A stretch of DNA of 64,000 nucleotides from Chloroflexota bacterium (lineage in GTDB: Bacteria; Chloroflexota; Anaerolineae; 4572-78; J111): the NCBI GenBank assembly GCA_016860845.1, contig BOKF01000043.1:8326-72325 (forward strand), in the 5' to 3' direction. Position numbers and translations under genes: made by a program. Below are positions 34,977 to 43,556 of this stretch, one piece after another (positions within the stretch are counted from its first letter, which is position 1; each line of letters opens with the position of its first letter). The notes under the pieces are model-generated. The model was not told where the DNA came from. It saw only the letters and a list, made by a program, of their open reading frames with translations, and did not search any database.

Positions 34977-35852
34977 TTAGCTAAGGTTGGCCGCTTTTTC
35001 CCGCTGCCGGTAACCCTTTATCCACCGCATCCCATGGTCATCTCGGCCCATCACCAGATCGGCCGCCAGTACTGCGGTAATAATCTCAGTCACCAACGGA
35101 TTGGTAATAGGACAGGTCAAACCGGCATGAATAGCCATTGCGATTGAAGCCGAATTGATATATTTACGGTCAGGCAGACCAAAAGAGATGTTGCTGGCTC
35201 CCATGGTGATATTGACCCCAAACTCTTTCACCACCAACTCGACGGTCTTTAGCGTAATCCGGCCGGCGTTACTATCGGCGCCCATAGTCAGTGTCAGGGG
35301 GTCAATCACCACATCTTCCAAAGGAATGTCCAGTTTGCCCGCTCGCTCGATGATTTTCGCGGCTACGGCCAATCGTTTTTCGGGCGTTTCAGGAATCCCG
35401 TCATCATCCATACATAGCCCGATAACTGCCGCGCCATGCTCTTTGACCACCGGCAATATCGCCTTTAGTGACCGTTCCTCGCCGTTAACCGAGTTGACCA
35501 GGGCTTTGCCTTCGTAGATAGAGAGCGCCGCGGCCAGTGCGTCGGGGTTGGTGGAATCGATACACAACGGCACGTCGGTTTCCTCCATCACAATACGCAT
35601 CACCTGCTCAAGAAGCGCCGGTTCATCGGCTCCGGGAACGCCGGCATTGATGTCGAGCAGTCTCGCCCCTGCTTCTACCTGTTTGATGGCGTCCTCCCGT
35701 ACTATGTCGAAATTGCCCTCCTTCAGCGCAGCCAGCATCAGCTTACGCCCGGTGGGGTTAATCCGTTCGCCAATGATAACCGTGGGATTGTTCCGATTGA
35801 TTTCAACAGTTTTAGTTTTAGATGAAATGATTGTAGTAAGATTTTCTGCCAT
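34977..35852 (-). CDS. Pterin-binding methyltetrahydrofolate:corrinoid methyltransferase (MtgA/AcsE-like)
   Basis: A 291-residue TIM-barrel protein of the pterin-binding (DHPS-like) methyltransferase family: IIGERINPTGRK at the start, EAGARLLDINAGVPGADE, CIDSTNPDALAAAL, NSVNGEE, MGADSNAGRI, and the substrate loop ITMGASNISFGLP. These residues mark AcsE/MtgA/MetH-type enzymes that move a methyl group between THF and a corrinoid protein, not dihydropteroate synthase. Together with the corrinoid protein at 60754 it completes methyl transfer to THF. Ribosome site ggagtg. Confidence 0.9.
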   Translation of the reverse strand: MAENLTTIISSKTKTVEINRNNPTVIIGERINPTGRKLMLAALKEGNFDIVREDAIKQVEAGARLLDINAGVPGADEPALLEQVMRIVMEETDVPLCIDSTNPDALAAALSIYEGKALVNSVNGEERSLKAILPVVKEHGAAVIGLCMDDDGIPETPEKRLAVAAKIIERAGKLDIPLEDVVIDPLTLTMGADSNAGRITLKTVELVVKEFGVNITMGASNISFGLPDRKYINSASIAMAIHAGLTCPITNPLVTEIITAVLAADLVMGRDDHGMRWIKGYRQREKAANLS

Positions 35853-35906
35853 TTTTCACTCCGAATAATTAAGATTTTGGGTTAGATTTAATTTTTTGAT
35901 ACATGG

Positions 35907-36653
35907 TTATTGCATAACAATGCCCCCATTCACCAGTAACGTTTGCCCGGTGATAAAGTCAGCGTCGGACGAGAGCAGGAAGAGAACTGTTCCCAGAACA
36001 TCTTCCGGAAGTTGGCGACGCTGAATAATACGTTGCGATTGAATCATCAGATCATGTTCAGGGCGTTCCTGATCATCTCGTTCATGGGGTATGTAATCCG
36101 GGGCCACCGCATTTACATTGATACCGTGAGGCCCGCACTCTCTGGCCAGGGCGCGGGTAAAGCCCAGAACGCCGCTTTTTGACGTTACATAATGAAGAAA
36201 GCCCTCGGTTCCTTTGTAAACGGTATTGGAGGCAATGTTGATAATGCGTCCATACCCCTGATTTTTCATAACGGGAAAAACGGCTTTACTGCAATTAAAC
36301 GGCCCTTTCAGATTAACTGCCATCAGCCGGTCCCATTCATTGCCGGAAATTTTGTAAAAGGGATTAAGGGTAATGTCGTGAAAAATAGCTGCATTGTTCA
36401 CCAGGCCATCAATCCGGCCAAAGCGATCAACGGTGGCTTGGACCATCTGGCCGGTTGCCGCCTCGTCAGTAACATCAACTCGTACATTCAGGGCTTTTCC
36501 TCCGGCGGCCTCAACCTCGGCCACCGTTTCAGAGCAGTCCAGAATATCCGCAGCAACCACTTCGGCCCCTGCCCGGGCCAGGCCCAGCGCATACACTCTG
36601 CCAATATTTCTGGCTGCGCCGGTTACAATCACAACCTTTCCTTTAAGTCTCAT
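35907..36653 (-). CDS. Short-chain dehydrogenase/reductase
   Basis: A 248-residue classical SDR: TGAARNIGRVYALGLARAG for the cofactor, NNAAIFHD, the Ser in NIASNTVYKG, the catalytic YVTSK, and TGQTLLVNGG at the end. An Asp after the second strand (AADILD) suggests NAD rather than NADP. It lies between an alpha/beta hydrolase and the pterin-dependent methyltransferase in the minus-strand block. Substrate unknown. Confidence 0.9.
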   Translation of the reverse strand: MRLKGKVVIVTGAARNIGRVYALGLARAGAEVVAADILDCSETVAEVEAAGGKALNVRVDVTDEAATGQMVQATVDRFGRIDGLVNNAAIFHDITLNPFYKISGNEWDRLMAVNLKGPFNCSKAVFPVMKNQGYGRIINIASNTVYKGTEGFLHYVTSKSGVLGFTRALARECGPHGINVNAVAPDYIPHERDDQERPEHDLMIQSQRIIQRRQLPEDVLGTVLFLLSSDADFITGQTLLVNGGIVMQ

Positions 36654-36685
36654 TTAATGTCGTTCCTTTCGCTCAATCTGTAGTT

Positions 36686-37507
36686 TTATTGAGCCAAAAA
36701 CTTTCGCACTGCGGCTTCAAACGCTGGTGGATTATCCAGTGGAATCAGATGAGCCGAATTAGGAATTTCCTCAAAATGGCAGCCCGGAATACTTTCCGCG
36801 GTTCGGGCAGCAATCTCCGCTGACAGGACAAAACTATGCGCCCCGCGCAGTAACAGGGTGGGGCAGGCAACCCGTTTGGCGTACTCCCAATAGCTCATAT
36901 TTCTAAAGGGCCAGCGTTTGGCAAAAACGGGATCGTGTTTACGAACCAGCTTGCCGTTTTCTTCCCGAACGCTGGCTCGTATACCGGGCCGCATGGTCCA
37001 CATCGCCGGAAACGGATTAGCCGACCGTTCGTATGTCTCAAGAGACTGCTCGTCTTCAAACGCTTGCGGGCGATTTGGAACAGCGGTTTCAGGTTCATCA
37101 AATTCACAACCGATATCCACTAAAACCAGTTTATGAACGGTGTCCGGGTATTCAGCGGTATGAATCAACCCAACCAGCCCCCCCCAAGACAGCCCTATGA
37201 TGATGGCTTTGCGCAGCCCTAACCCGATAAAAAAGGCTGCCAGGTCAGAGGCTAGGTCGGTACTCTCGTAGGCTTCTTTGGATGACCAGCCGCTGTCGCC
37301 GTGCCCTCGCATGTCAAGCGCCAACACCCGGTACTCGTGTTGAAAGGCGTGGGCAATATGATCCCACAATCGGGCATTGCCCGTCACGCCATGTAGAAGT
37401 AGCATTACCGGTTTCTGGGAGATTCCGTTTTTGCCGGCATTCCACTCAACATAATGAAGTTTCAGCCCATTAACTGTTACAAATTTATCTTGAAACTCTG
37501 CTTTCAT
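36686..37507 (-). CDS. Alpha/beta hydrolase
   Basis: A 273-residue alpha/beta-hydrolase-fold enzyme starting MKAEFQDKFVTVNGLKLHYVEW. The oxyanion region is LLLHGVTGNARLW, the nucleophile elbow GLSWGG (Ser), the acid region near LLLRGAHSF and the His in NSAHLIPLDNP. The frame extends 18 codons upstream into the end of the neighbouring hydroxylase gene; the ATG at 37507 avoids overlap and fits the family start. It may hydrolyse an ester or C-C bond of a ring-cleavage product. Confidence 0.88.
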   Translation of the reverse strand: MKAEFQDKFVTVNGLKLHYVEWNAGKNGISQKPVMLLLHGVTGNARLWDHIAHAFQHEYRVLALDMRGHGDSGWSSKEAYESTDLASDLAAFFIGLGLRKAIIIGLSWGGLVGLIHTAEYPDTVHKLVLVDIGCEFDEPETAVPNRPQAFEDEQSLETYERSANPFPAMWTMRPGIRASVREENGKLVRKHDPVFAKRWPFRNMSYWEYAKRVACPTLLLRGAHSFVLSAEIAARTAESIPGCHFEEIPNSAHLIPLDNPPAFEAAVRKFLAQ

Positions 37508-37527
37508 ATTGAGGCCAAATACTCTTC

Positions 37528-40248
37528 CTAATCTTGTTCCGCCAGCGCCATTTTTAGCCATTTCTTGTCGGCAGGGAGATTGTAGCAGCGAACACCGGTA
37601 GCATGGTAGATGCCGTTTATAATAGCCGGTACCGTTGGGATAAGGGGTAATTCGCCTACGCCTTTGGCCCCGTAAGGCCCGTCTTTGGTTTCTTCCTCTA
37701 TAAAGAAGGAGATGACCTCTGGGGTCTGGTCAATTTTAGGCAGGTTGCATTTGTAGAGAGAGTCGGTTTTTACCTGGCCCTCTTCCATCACAAAATTCTC
37801 TTGCAAGGCCATGCCCAAACCCATTGATATACTACCCTCGACCTGTCCTTGCAAGGCCAACGGATTGATGACCCGACCAACATCATTGGCGGAGATAACC
37901 TTCAGAACTTTCGTTTCCCCGGTTTCAATATCCACTTCAACCAGAGCAGCCTGCGCGCCAAAGCCAAAGGCAAAATGTTGGTACTGTTTGGTATCGGGAG
38001 CCACATATTGATAGCCAATCTTTGGGATGCGGCCTTCTCGACGGGCTGTTTTGACTACTTCTGAGAGCAACGCACTTTTGCCGTTGCTGCTAACCTGACT
38101 GTTGGCAAAAACCAGTGTCTCCGGTGCGGCATCAAGCATTTCAGCCGCCGTCAGACCCAGTAAAGTCCGTACTTCCCGGCTGGCGTGACGGACGGCGTTG
38201 CCCGTAACGTAGGTCTGGCGGGAGGCGGTAGTTGCGGAGCCATCAAGGGTCAGGTCAGTATCAGCCACCAGCACATCTACCTGCTCGTAGGGTATTCCTA
38301 ACTCTTCGCTGACTGTCTGGGCAAGCGCCCCGACCAAGCCCTGGCCAATTTCAGCCCCTCCGGCACGGACTACAGCTCGCCCGTTGGTATACAGTTCCAC
38401 CTCTGCGCCAGCGGCGTCATATGCCCCGCTGCCAAAGCCAACATTTTTGTACGCACAGCCCAATCCCCAGGCGCGTCGTTTACTGCCTTCTACGGCTACA
38501 AACGGGTGCTTTTCCATTTCCGCAGCCACGGCTGCCAGAGCTTGGGGCAAGCCACAGCTTTCGGTGAGAAGTTGGCCAGCAATAGTCTTTTTACCGGGCG
38601 CCAGAATATTACGTTGCCGAATCTCCAGTGGGGTTATCCCCAATTTTTCAGCTAAAATATCCATCTGGCTTTCCATTGCAAAAGTGCTTTGCACTACTCC
38701 AAAGCCACGGAAGGCCCCCGAGGGCACGTTGTTGGTGTACATAGCGTAGGTGTCGGCTACGATGTTGGGCATTTCATAAGGTCCGGCCGCGTGGGTGGTA
38801 GTTCGCAGCATCACATGCCCGCTGAGGCTGGCGTAAGCGCCGGCATCTCCGTAAACTTCGGCATGGTGAGCCACCAGCGTACCGTCCTTTTTAGCCCCGG
38901 TTCTTATCTTGATGATAGTGGCGTGGCGTTTGGGATGGAACAGTAACGATTCTTTCCGGCTGAAGGTCATTTTGACCGGGCGTTTGGTAGCCTGGGCCAG
39001 TAAAGCAATGTGAATTTGCACCGAAACGTCTTCTTTGCCCCCAAAGGCGCCTCCAATAAGGCAGTTGACCACCCTGATCTTCTCCTCCGGTACATTCAAA
39101 GTGGCCGCAATCTGGCTGCGGTCGCCAAAGGGAATCTGGCCGCCGCAGTAAACTGTAATGCGGCCGTTTGCTTCGGGCACGGCCAAACCGGCCTCCGGTT
39201 CAATAAAAGCGTGTTCAACGGTCTGCGTGGTGTACTCCTGTTCCACGATTATGTCGGCCTCGGCAAAACCGGCTTCGATAGCCCCCTGTTCAATGTGATA
39301 ATGCTCCATCAGGTTGCCATCTTCGTGAATTCGCGGCGCGCCCTTGGCGGCAGCTTCTTTGGGTCCGGTCACGACCGGCAGCGGCTCGTAATCAACCTCA
39401 ATCAGCTTTAAGGCCTGGGCCGCAATCTCTTCCGACTCGGCCGCGACCAGGGCAACGGCATCGCCCATGTAGCGCACTTTGTCGTAACATAACACGGGCC
39501 AATCAACCTCATGCACACCACTGTCTTTCCGACCCGGAATATCGTCGGCGGTGAGTACGGCCACAACTCCCGGCAAGGCTTTGGCTTTGCTCACATCCAC
39601 TTTAACCAAACGGGCATGGGGATAGGCGCTGCGTAACGCTCTGGCATACAACATCCCTTCTATGTAAAGGTCATCGGCGTAGATACCTTTGCCCGTAACC
39701 TTGTCTACAGCATCGGGCCGGGGCAGGGGACGACTGACCGCGTTCAATGGTTGCTTGACCGACGGTAACGAAGGCACTTCCTGCCCGGCGACCCGTTGAA
39801 TAGCCCGGACAATGGCATTGTGGCCGGTGCAGCGGCAGATGTTCCAGCGATGGCTGTCGTAAATCTCTTCCAGAGTGGGGTTAGGATTTTCATCCAGTAG
39901 GGCTTTGGTAGCCATAATGAAGCCGGGGGTGCAGAAGCCGCATTGGGTGGCGCCCTGGTCGATGTAGGCTTGCTGGATGGGATGCAGTTGTCCATCCGGG
40001 CCATTCAACCCTTCAATGGTTGTAATATTAGCGCCGTCAGCCCGACTCACCGGCACCAGGCAAGAACGGACGGCCTCACCGTCTTTGATAACAGTACAGC
40101 TTCCACAGTGACCGGTGGCGCAACCGTCTTTGGTGCCAGTCAGCCGCAGTTCATCCCTGATAATGTTCATCAAAGAAGTTTTGGGTATAGCCGTAACCCG
40201 GCATGTCTTGCCATTAATAATTAGGGTGAAGGTTTGTTTTTCTGGCAT
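37528..40248 (-). CDS. Molybdenum hydroxylase with fused [2Fe-2S] and Mo domains (XdhD-like)
   Basis: A 906-residue protein. Residues 1-160 hold two [2Fe-2S] clusters: C43, C48, C51, C63 for the plant-type cluster and C103, C106, C138, C140 for the second. From about 170 to the end is the molybdopterin domain, starting PLPRPDAVDKVTGKGIYADDL, with GGAFGGKED and, near the C-terminus, GPYGAKGVGELPL containing the catalytic Glu. There is no FAD domain. This fusion matches E. coli XdhD, thought to hydroxylate purines. The deleted CoxM-type fragment at 21537 may have been its FAD partner (inference); the intact one at 54453 could serve instead. Confidence 0.9.
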   Translation of the reverse strand: MPEKQTFTLIINGKTCRVTAIPKTSLMNIIRDELRLTGTKDGCATGHCGSCTVIKDGEAVRSCLVPVSRADGANITTIEGLNGPDGQLHPIQQAYIDQGATQCGFCTPGFIMATKALLDENPNPTLEEIYDSHRWNICRCTGHNAIVRAIQRVAGQEVPSLPSVKQPLNAVSRPLPRPDAVDKVTGKGIYADDLYIEGMLYARALRSAYPHARLVKVDVSKAKALPGVVAVLTADDIPGRKDSGVHEVDWPVLCYDKVRYMGDAVALVAAESEEIAAQALKLIEVDYEPLPVVTGPKEAAAKGAPRIHEDGNLMEHYHIEQGAIEAGFAEADIIVEQEYTTQTVEHAFIEPEAGLAVPEANGRITVYCGGQIPFGDRSQIAATLNVPEEKIRVVNCLIGGAFGGKEDVSVQIHIALLAQATKRPVKMTFSRKESLLFHPKRHATIIKIRTGAKKDGTLVAHHAEVYGDAGAYASLSGHVMLRTTTHAAGPYEMPNIVADTYAMYTNNVPSGAFRGFGVVQSTFAMESQMDILAEKLGITPLEIRQRNILAPGKKTIAGQLLTESCGLPQALAAVAAEMEKHPFVAVEGSKRRAWGLGCAYKNVGFGSGAYDAAGAEVELYTNGRAVVRAGGAEIGQGLVGALAQTVSEELGIPYEQVDVLVADTDLTLDGSATTASRQTYVTGNAVRHASREVRTLLGLTAAEMLDAAPETLVFANSQVSSNGKSALLSEVVKTARREGRIPKIGYQYVAPDTKQYQHFAFGFGAQAALVEVDIETGETKVLKVISANDVGRVINPLALQGQVEGSISMGLGMALQENFVMEEGQVKTDSLYKCNLPKIDQTPEVISFFIEEETKDGPYGAKGVGELPLIPTVPAIINGIYHATGVRCYNLPADKKWLKMALAEQD

Positions 40249-40295
40249 ATAACTGCATCTCCTTTTTTGTTACAAAAAAATTTGCTGTCGTAGGT

Positions 40296-41505
40296 TTCGC
40301 TACCCTACACCAGCAGGTGGAAGACGAAGGAAAGGATAGGGAGTAAAACCAACGGGTATAGGTTTATCAAGTTTAAGTAAATAGCTGAGCCATTGGCGGC
40401 CAATGGTAAAGATACTGCGGTCACGGCGGTCAGTCCGGTCAACCCATTTGGCCTGGCCCCACATCAGGGCAAGCGAACCCAAGAAACAGAGCCACAAATA
40501 AGCCAAAGCAACGGCCAGCATCAATCGGGAGAGCCGTTCAGGATGACGCAACCGACTGGTTTGAAAATCGAAACCGTGACCCTTCATATCGCCAAACAAA
40601 GGTTCAATCCAGGGACGTTTGCGATACCAATAGCGGGCCTCCTCGAACAGGTCAAAGTTGGTGACTAAAGGGACACAGCGCTGATGACGTTCATCCCAGA
40701 CTAACAAGATGTTGACTGGACCAAAAGGAGCGGTCTGGGCCAAGTAAACTTGTTCTAACCAAATGATCTCACCAGGCTGAAGCTCAAATGTATCCAGCCG
40801 CTGCCATTGGTCCTCATACCAGATGGTGGTGTCAGCGGCAATCCGCAAGACATAGGGCCAGTTTTGGTGGGTCAAATAAGTCAGCAAGGTCGTATGGCCA
40901 AATTCGCCATCACCAACCACGACCACCTTCGCTGGTTCAGGCAACCATTGGGCCACATATTCCAACAACTCCACTTGGCTTTGACCGGTCGTGTGACCTC
41001 GTTTGCCTTCACCGGCTTGCCAAGCCAGCGGTAAGGCCCGGCGCTGATAAGTTAGAGCCACGGTCAGTAGATGCGCATTCACTCCCGCCGCCGTGGTATC
41101 CAGGATCAGCAACATCGTGGCGCGGCTGACCGCTTGCACAAAAGGCTGGATCACTGGTTCATAAATCTCTCGTTCCTGAACTTGCTCATCTTTACTCCAA
41201 CGACGTTGCCGTTGGGCCAGACTGGTGTTTTGGGCTTTGACCGGCATCTCCGCCGCCAAAGCGTGTTGGGTTAAATCTTTGGCGCCGGGAATGGCACTGA
41301 CCAGTAAACTTAAATTGACCATTTGACTGTGATGCTTGGCCCACGGTTCGGGCAGAATTTGACGCAAACATTGACTTACGCCATCATACCGGCGGCGACT
41401 GTCGCTCATTTTAGCTCTCCTTGGTAGATTTGGTCGTCTTTCCTTGGAAGCTATTTTAGCGCAGTCGCCTTCTCTATTGGAATCCCTACCCTGTAGGGTA
41501 ACGAA
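40296..41505 (-). mobile_element. Complete IS4-type insertion sequence with 9-bp target duplication
   Basis: The element is 1210 bp. The ends, ttcgctaccctaca at 40296 and ttcgttaccctaca inverted at 41505, match at 13 of 14 bases. It is flanked by identical copies of gtcgtaggt at 40287-40295 and 41506-41514. Intact ends, target repeats and transposase indicate a recent insertion. It lies 48 bases upstream of the XdhD-like start, between that gene and the permease at 41528. Confidence 0.93.
40300..41409 (-). CDS. IS4-family DDE transposase
   Basis: A 369-residue transposase starting MSDSRRRYDGVSQCL after ribosome site aaggag; the longer open frame upstream runs through the IS end and lacks a site. 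DDE residues are suggested by LLILDTTAAGVN, VVVVGDGEFGH and, in the IS4 YREK-like region, YWYRKRPWIEPLFGDMKGHGF with the Glu. The stop codon lies inside the left inverted repeat. No frameshift or internal stop is present, so the enzyme may be active. Confidence 0.93.
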   Translation of the reverse strand: MSDSRRRYDGVSQCLRQILPEPWAKHHSQMVNLSLLVSAIPGAKDLTQHALAAEMPVKAQNTSLAQRQRRWSKDEQVQEREIYEPVIQPFVQAVSRATMLLILDTTAAGVNAHLLTVALTYQRRALPLAWQAGEGKRGHTTGQSQVELLEYVAQWLPEPAKVVVVGDGEFGHTTLLTYLTHQNWPYVLRIAADTTIWYEDQWQRLDTFELQPGEIIWLEQVYLAQTAPFGPVNILLVWDERHQRCVPLVTNFDLFEEARYWYRKRPWIEPLFGDMKGHGFDFQTSRLRHPERLSRLMLAVALAYLWLCFLGSLALMWGQAKWVDRTDRRDRSIFTIGRQWLSYLLKLDKPIPVGFTPYPFLRLPPAGVG

Positions 41506-41527
41506 GTCGTAGGTGACATTAAGGATC

Positions 41528-42472
41528 TCATTCACGTATATATGGGACTCCCAGAGCCAGCGGCATGCCGGAGCGATGACGACTGACCACAAGGGCTAGG
41601 ATCGTTAGTATGTAAGGCGTAGCTAGCAGGAGTTGATAGGGGAGTTGAACGCCGATCCCTTGAATTTGGAGTTGAAAAGAATCGAGAAAACCAAAGAATA
41701 GCGCCGCCAGCAAGATATTTATCGGCTTCCAATTTCCAAAAATCACTATGGCAATGGCAATCCAACCACGCCCGGCCGCAATTGCCGGCACAAACAAGCC
41801 CGCCGAAGCCAAGGTCAGGAAGCCACCTCCCAGACCAGCCATTATGCCTCCAAAAATGGTGGCCAGGTATTGGTACAGACTGACATTAACACCCTTCATA
41901 TCAACCGCCCGTGGGTTTTCTCCAAGACATCTAAGAGTCAGACCATATTTGGTTCGGTATAAAAATAGAGAAATAGCAGGCGCAAGCAGCACGGCGACAT
42001 AGGTAAGCATATGATGGGCAAAAAAAGCTTCTCCGATAACCGGTATATTAGACAAAAAAGGAAGACGAAATACTTCAAAGATTCTGATATTTGGCAGGTT
42101 TTCGGTAGCGACATTGCTAAATACGACTCTGAAGATGTAAAAACTGAATCCGGCCGCAAAAATGTTCAGGCTTAAGCCTGATACAATTTGGTCTACTTTT
42201 AAGGTAATCACCAAAAAAGCCATCAGCAGGCTAAGCAATCCTCCGGCAATCATAGCCGCTAAAACGCCCAGCCATAACGACCCAGATTGATAGGCCACCA
42301 GAAAACCGGCCAACGCACCCGTTAACATCGTGCCTTCCACACTCAAGTTGAGCACACCACCGCGCTCTGCAACGAGTTCACCCAGGGCTGCAAAAAGAAT
42401 GGGGGTTGTAATTCGGATCGTACCGGCAATTAAGCTGACAATAAGGGCAATCTCTAAAACATTATCAAGCAT
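41528..42472 (-). CDS. BMP-type nucleoside ABC transporter permease (NupQ-like), system 2
   Basis: A 314-residue BPD_transp_2 permease: LIVSLIAGTIRITTPILFAALGELVAERGG then LNLSVEGTML. The ATG at 42472, after ggagag, overlaps the stop of the upstream permease by 8 bases. It is the homolog of the gene at 24036, both ending in a PYIR motif. The IS4-type element lies just past its stop and leaves it intact. Confidence 0.9.
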   Translation of the reverse strand: MLDNVLEIALIVSLIAGTIRITTPILFAALGELVAERGGVLNLSVEGTMLTGALAGFLVAYQSGSLWLGVLAAMIAGGLLSLLMAFLVITLKVDQIVSGLSLNIFAAGFSFYIFRVVFSNVATENLPNIRIFEVFRLPFLSNIPVIGEAFFAHHMLTYVAVLLAPAISLFLYRTKYGLTLRCLGENPRAVDMKGVNVSLYQYLATIFGGIMAGLGGGFLTLASAGLFVPAIAAGRGWIAIAIVIFGNWKPINILLAALFFGFLDSFQLQIQGIGVQLPYQLLLATPYILTILALVVSRHRSGMPLALGVPYIRE

Positions 42473-43556
42473 GACTAACTCTCCGAATTTGGTATTTTGT
42501 AAGCACTTCTGCCACAAGTAAAAAAATCAAGACAATCCCTTGCACGGAAAAAACAAGGGCAGCCGGAACTCCAGAAAAGATTTGCATAGCAGTTGACCCA
42601 TTGACCAGGGCTCCGAAGAAGATAGCCGCCAAGATAACCCCGAATGGATTAAGCCGGCCCAGCAGAGCAATCATAATACCAGTAAAACCATAACCAACAG
42701 AGATATCCAACCGCAAGCGATGGTGGAGCCCTGTAAGTTCGCTTCCCCCGGCCAAACCCGCAATGGCTCCACTCAAGACCATAACCAGGATAATGGTTTT
42801 GGCGATATTAATACCCCTATATTTTGCAGCCAAGGAGTTAACGCCAATTGCTCTGATTTCATAGCCCAGCGGCATTTTCCACAACAAAATATAAACTATG
42901 CCCGCCAAAAGAATGGCTAAGACGAAACCCAGGTGCAGTCGGCTGTTGAAAAATGTAGGCATATGGGTTGTGACGGCAAAACTGGGTGTTTGCATAAAGT
43001 AATCCCCCGGCGCGCTCCAGATACCGTCCAGTAGATACGAGAGAATAAAAGTAATGATGTAATTCATCATCACCGTAGTAATGATTTCGTTGGTTCCCAA
43101 CCGGGCTTTCAGTAACCCAGGGATAAAGCCCCAGACTGCTCCGGCAACCAGAGAGGCAAACACAATCACGGTTAGGAGAACTGGCCGGGGTAGATCTATC
43201 AGGTTCATGCTCACCCAGGCAGCCGCCATTGCTCCGGCAAAAAATTGGCCTTCTGCTCCGATATTCCAGACTTTTGCCCGAAAAGCGACTACAATTGCTA
43301 AACCCGTGAAAATTAATGGTGTTGCCTGCACCAGTGTTTCTAAAAAGGAATTTCCATTGCCAAATGCGCCCTTAAAGAGGGCCTTTAGGGCTTCACCCAT
43401 ATCTGCGCCTGAAGTCCATATCAGCAGCGCACTAACAATCAAGGCGCCCAACAAGGCTAAGACAATCGCCAGAATCTCTCCCCAAACATTGGTATATTCT
43501 CGCTTAACCAGTTTCAATCCAAAGGTGCGGGTAGCCAGCATATTAACATTGGTCAT
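42465..43556 (-). CDS. BMP-type nucleoside ABC transporter permease (NupP-like), system 2
   Basis: A 363-residue permease with the features of its system-1 homolog at 25015: GLAIVVAFRAKVWNIGAEGQFFAGA and KARLGTNEIITTVMMNYII. Its start overlaps the ATPase stop by 4 bases (ATGA-type coupling), so the ATPase and both permeases are one translational unit. Confidence 0.9.
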   Translation of the reverse strand: MTNVNMLATRTFGLKLVKREYTNVWGEILAIVLALLGALIVSALLIWTSGADMGEALKALFKGAFGNGNSFLETLVQATPLIFTGLAIVVAFRAKVWNIGAEGQFFAGAMAAAWVSMNLIDLPRPVLLTVIVFASLVAGAVWGFIPGLLKARLGTNEIITTVMMNYIITFILSYLLDGIWSAPGDYFMQTPSFAVTTHMPTFFNSRLHLGFVLAILLAGIVYILLWKMPLGYEIRAIGVNSLAAKYRGINIAKTIILVMVLSGAIAGLAGGSELTGLHHRLRLDISVGYGFTGIMIALLGRLNPFGVILAAIFFGALVNGSTAMQIFSGVPAALVFSVQGIVLIFLLVAEVLTKYQIRRVSHA

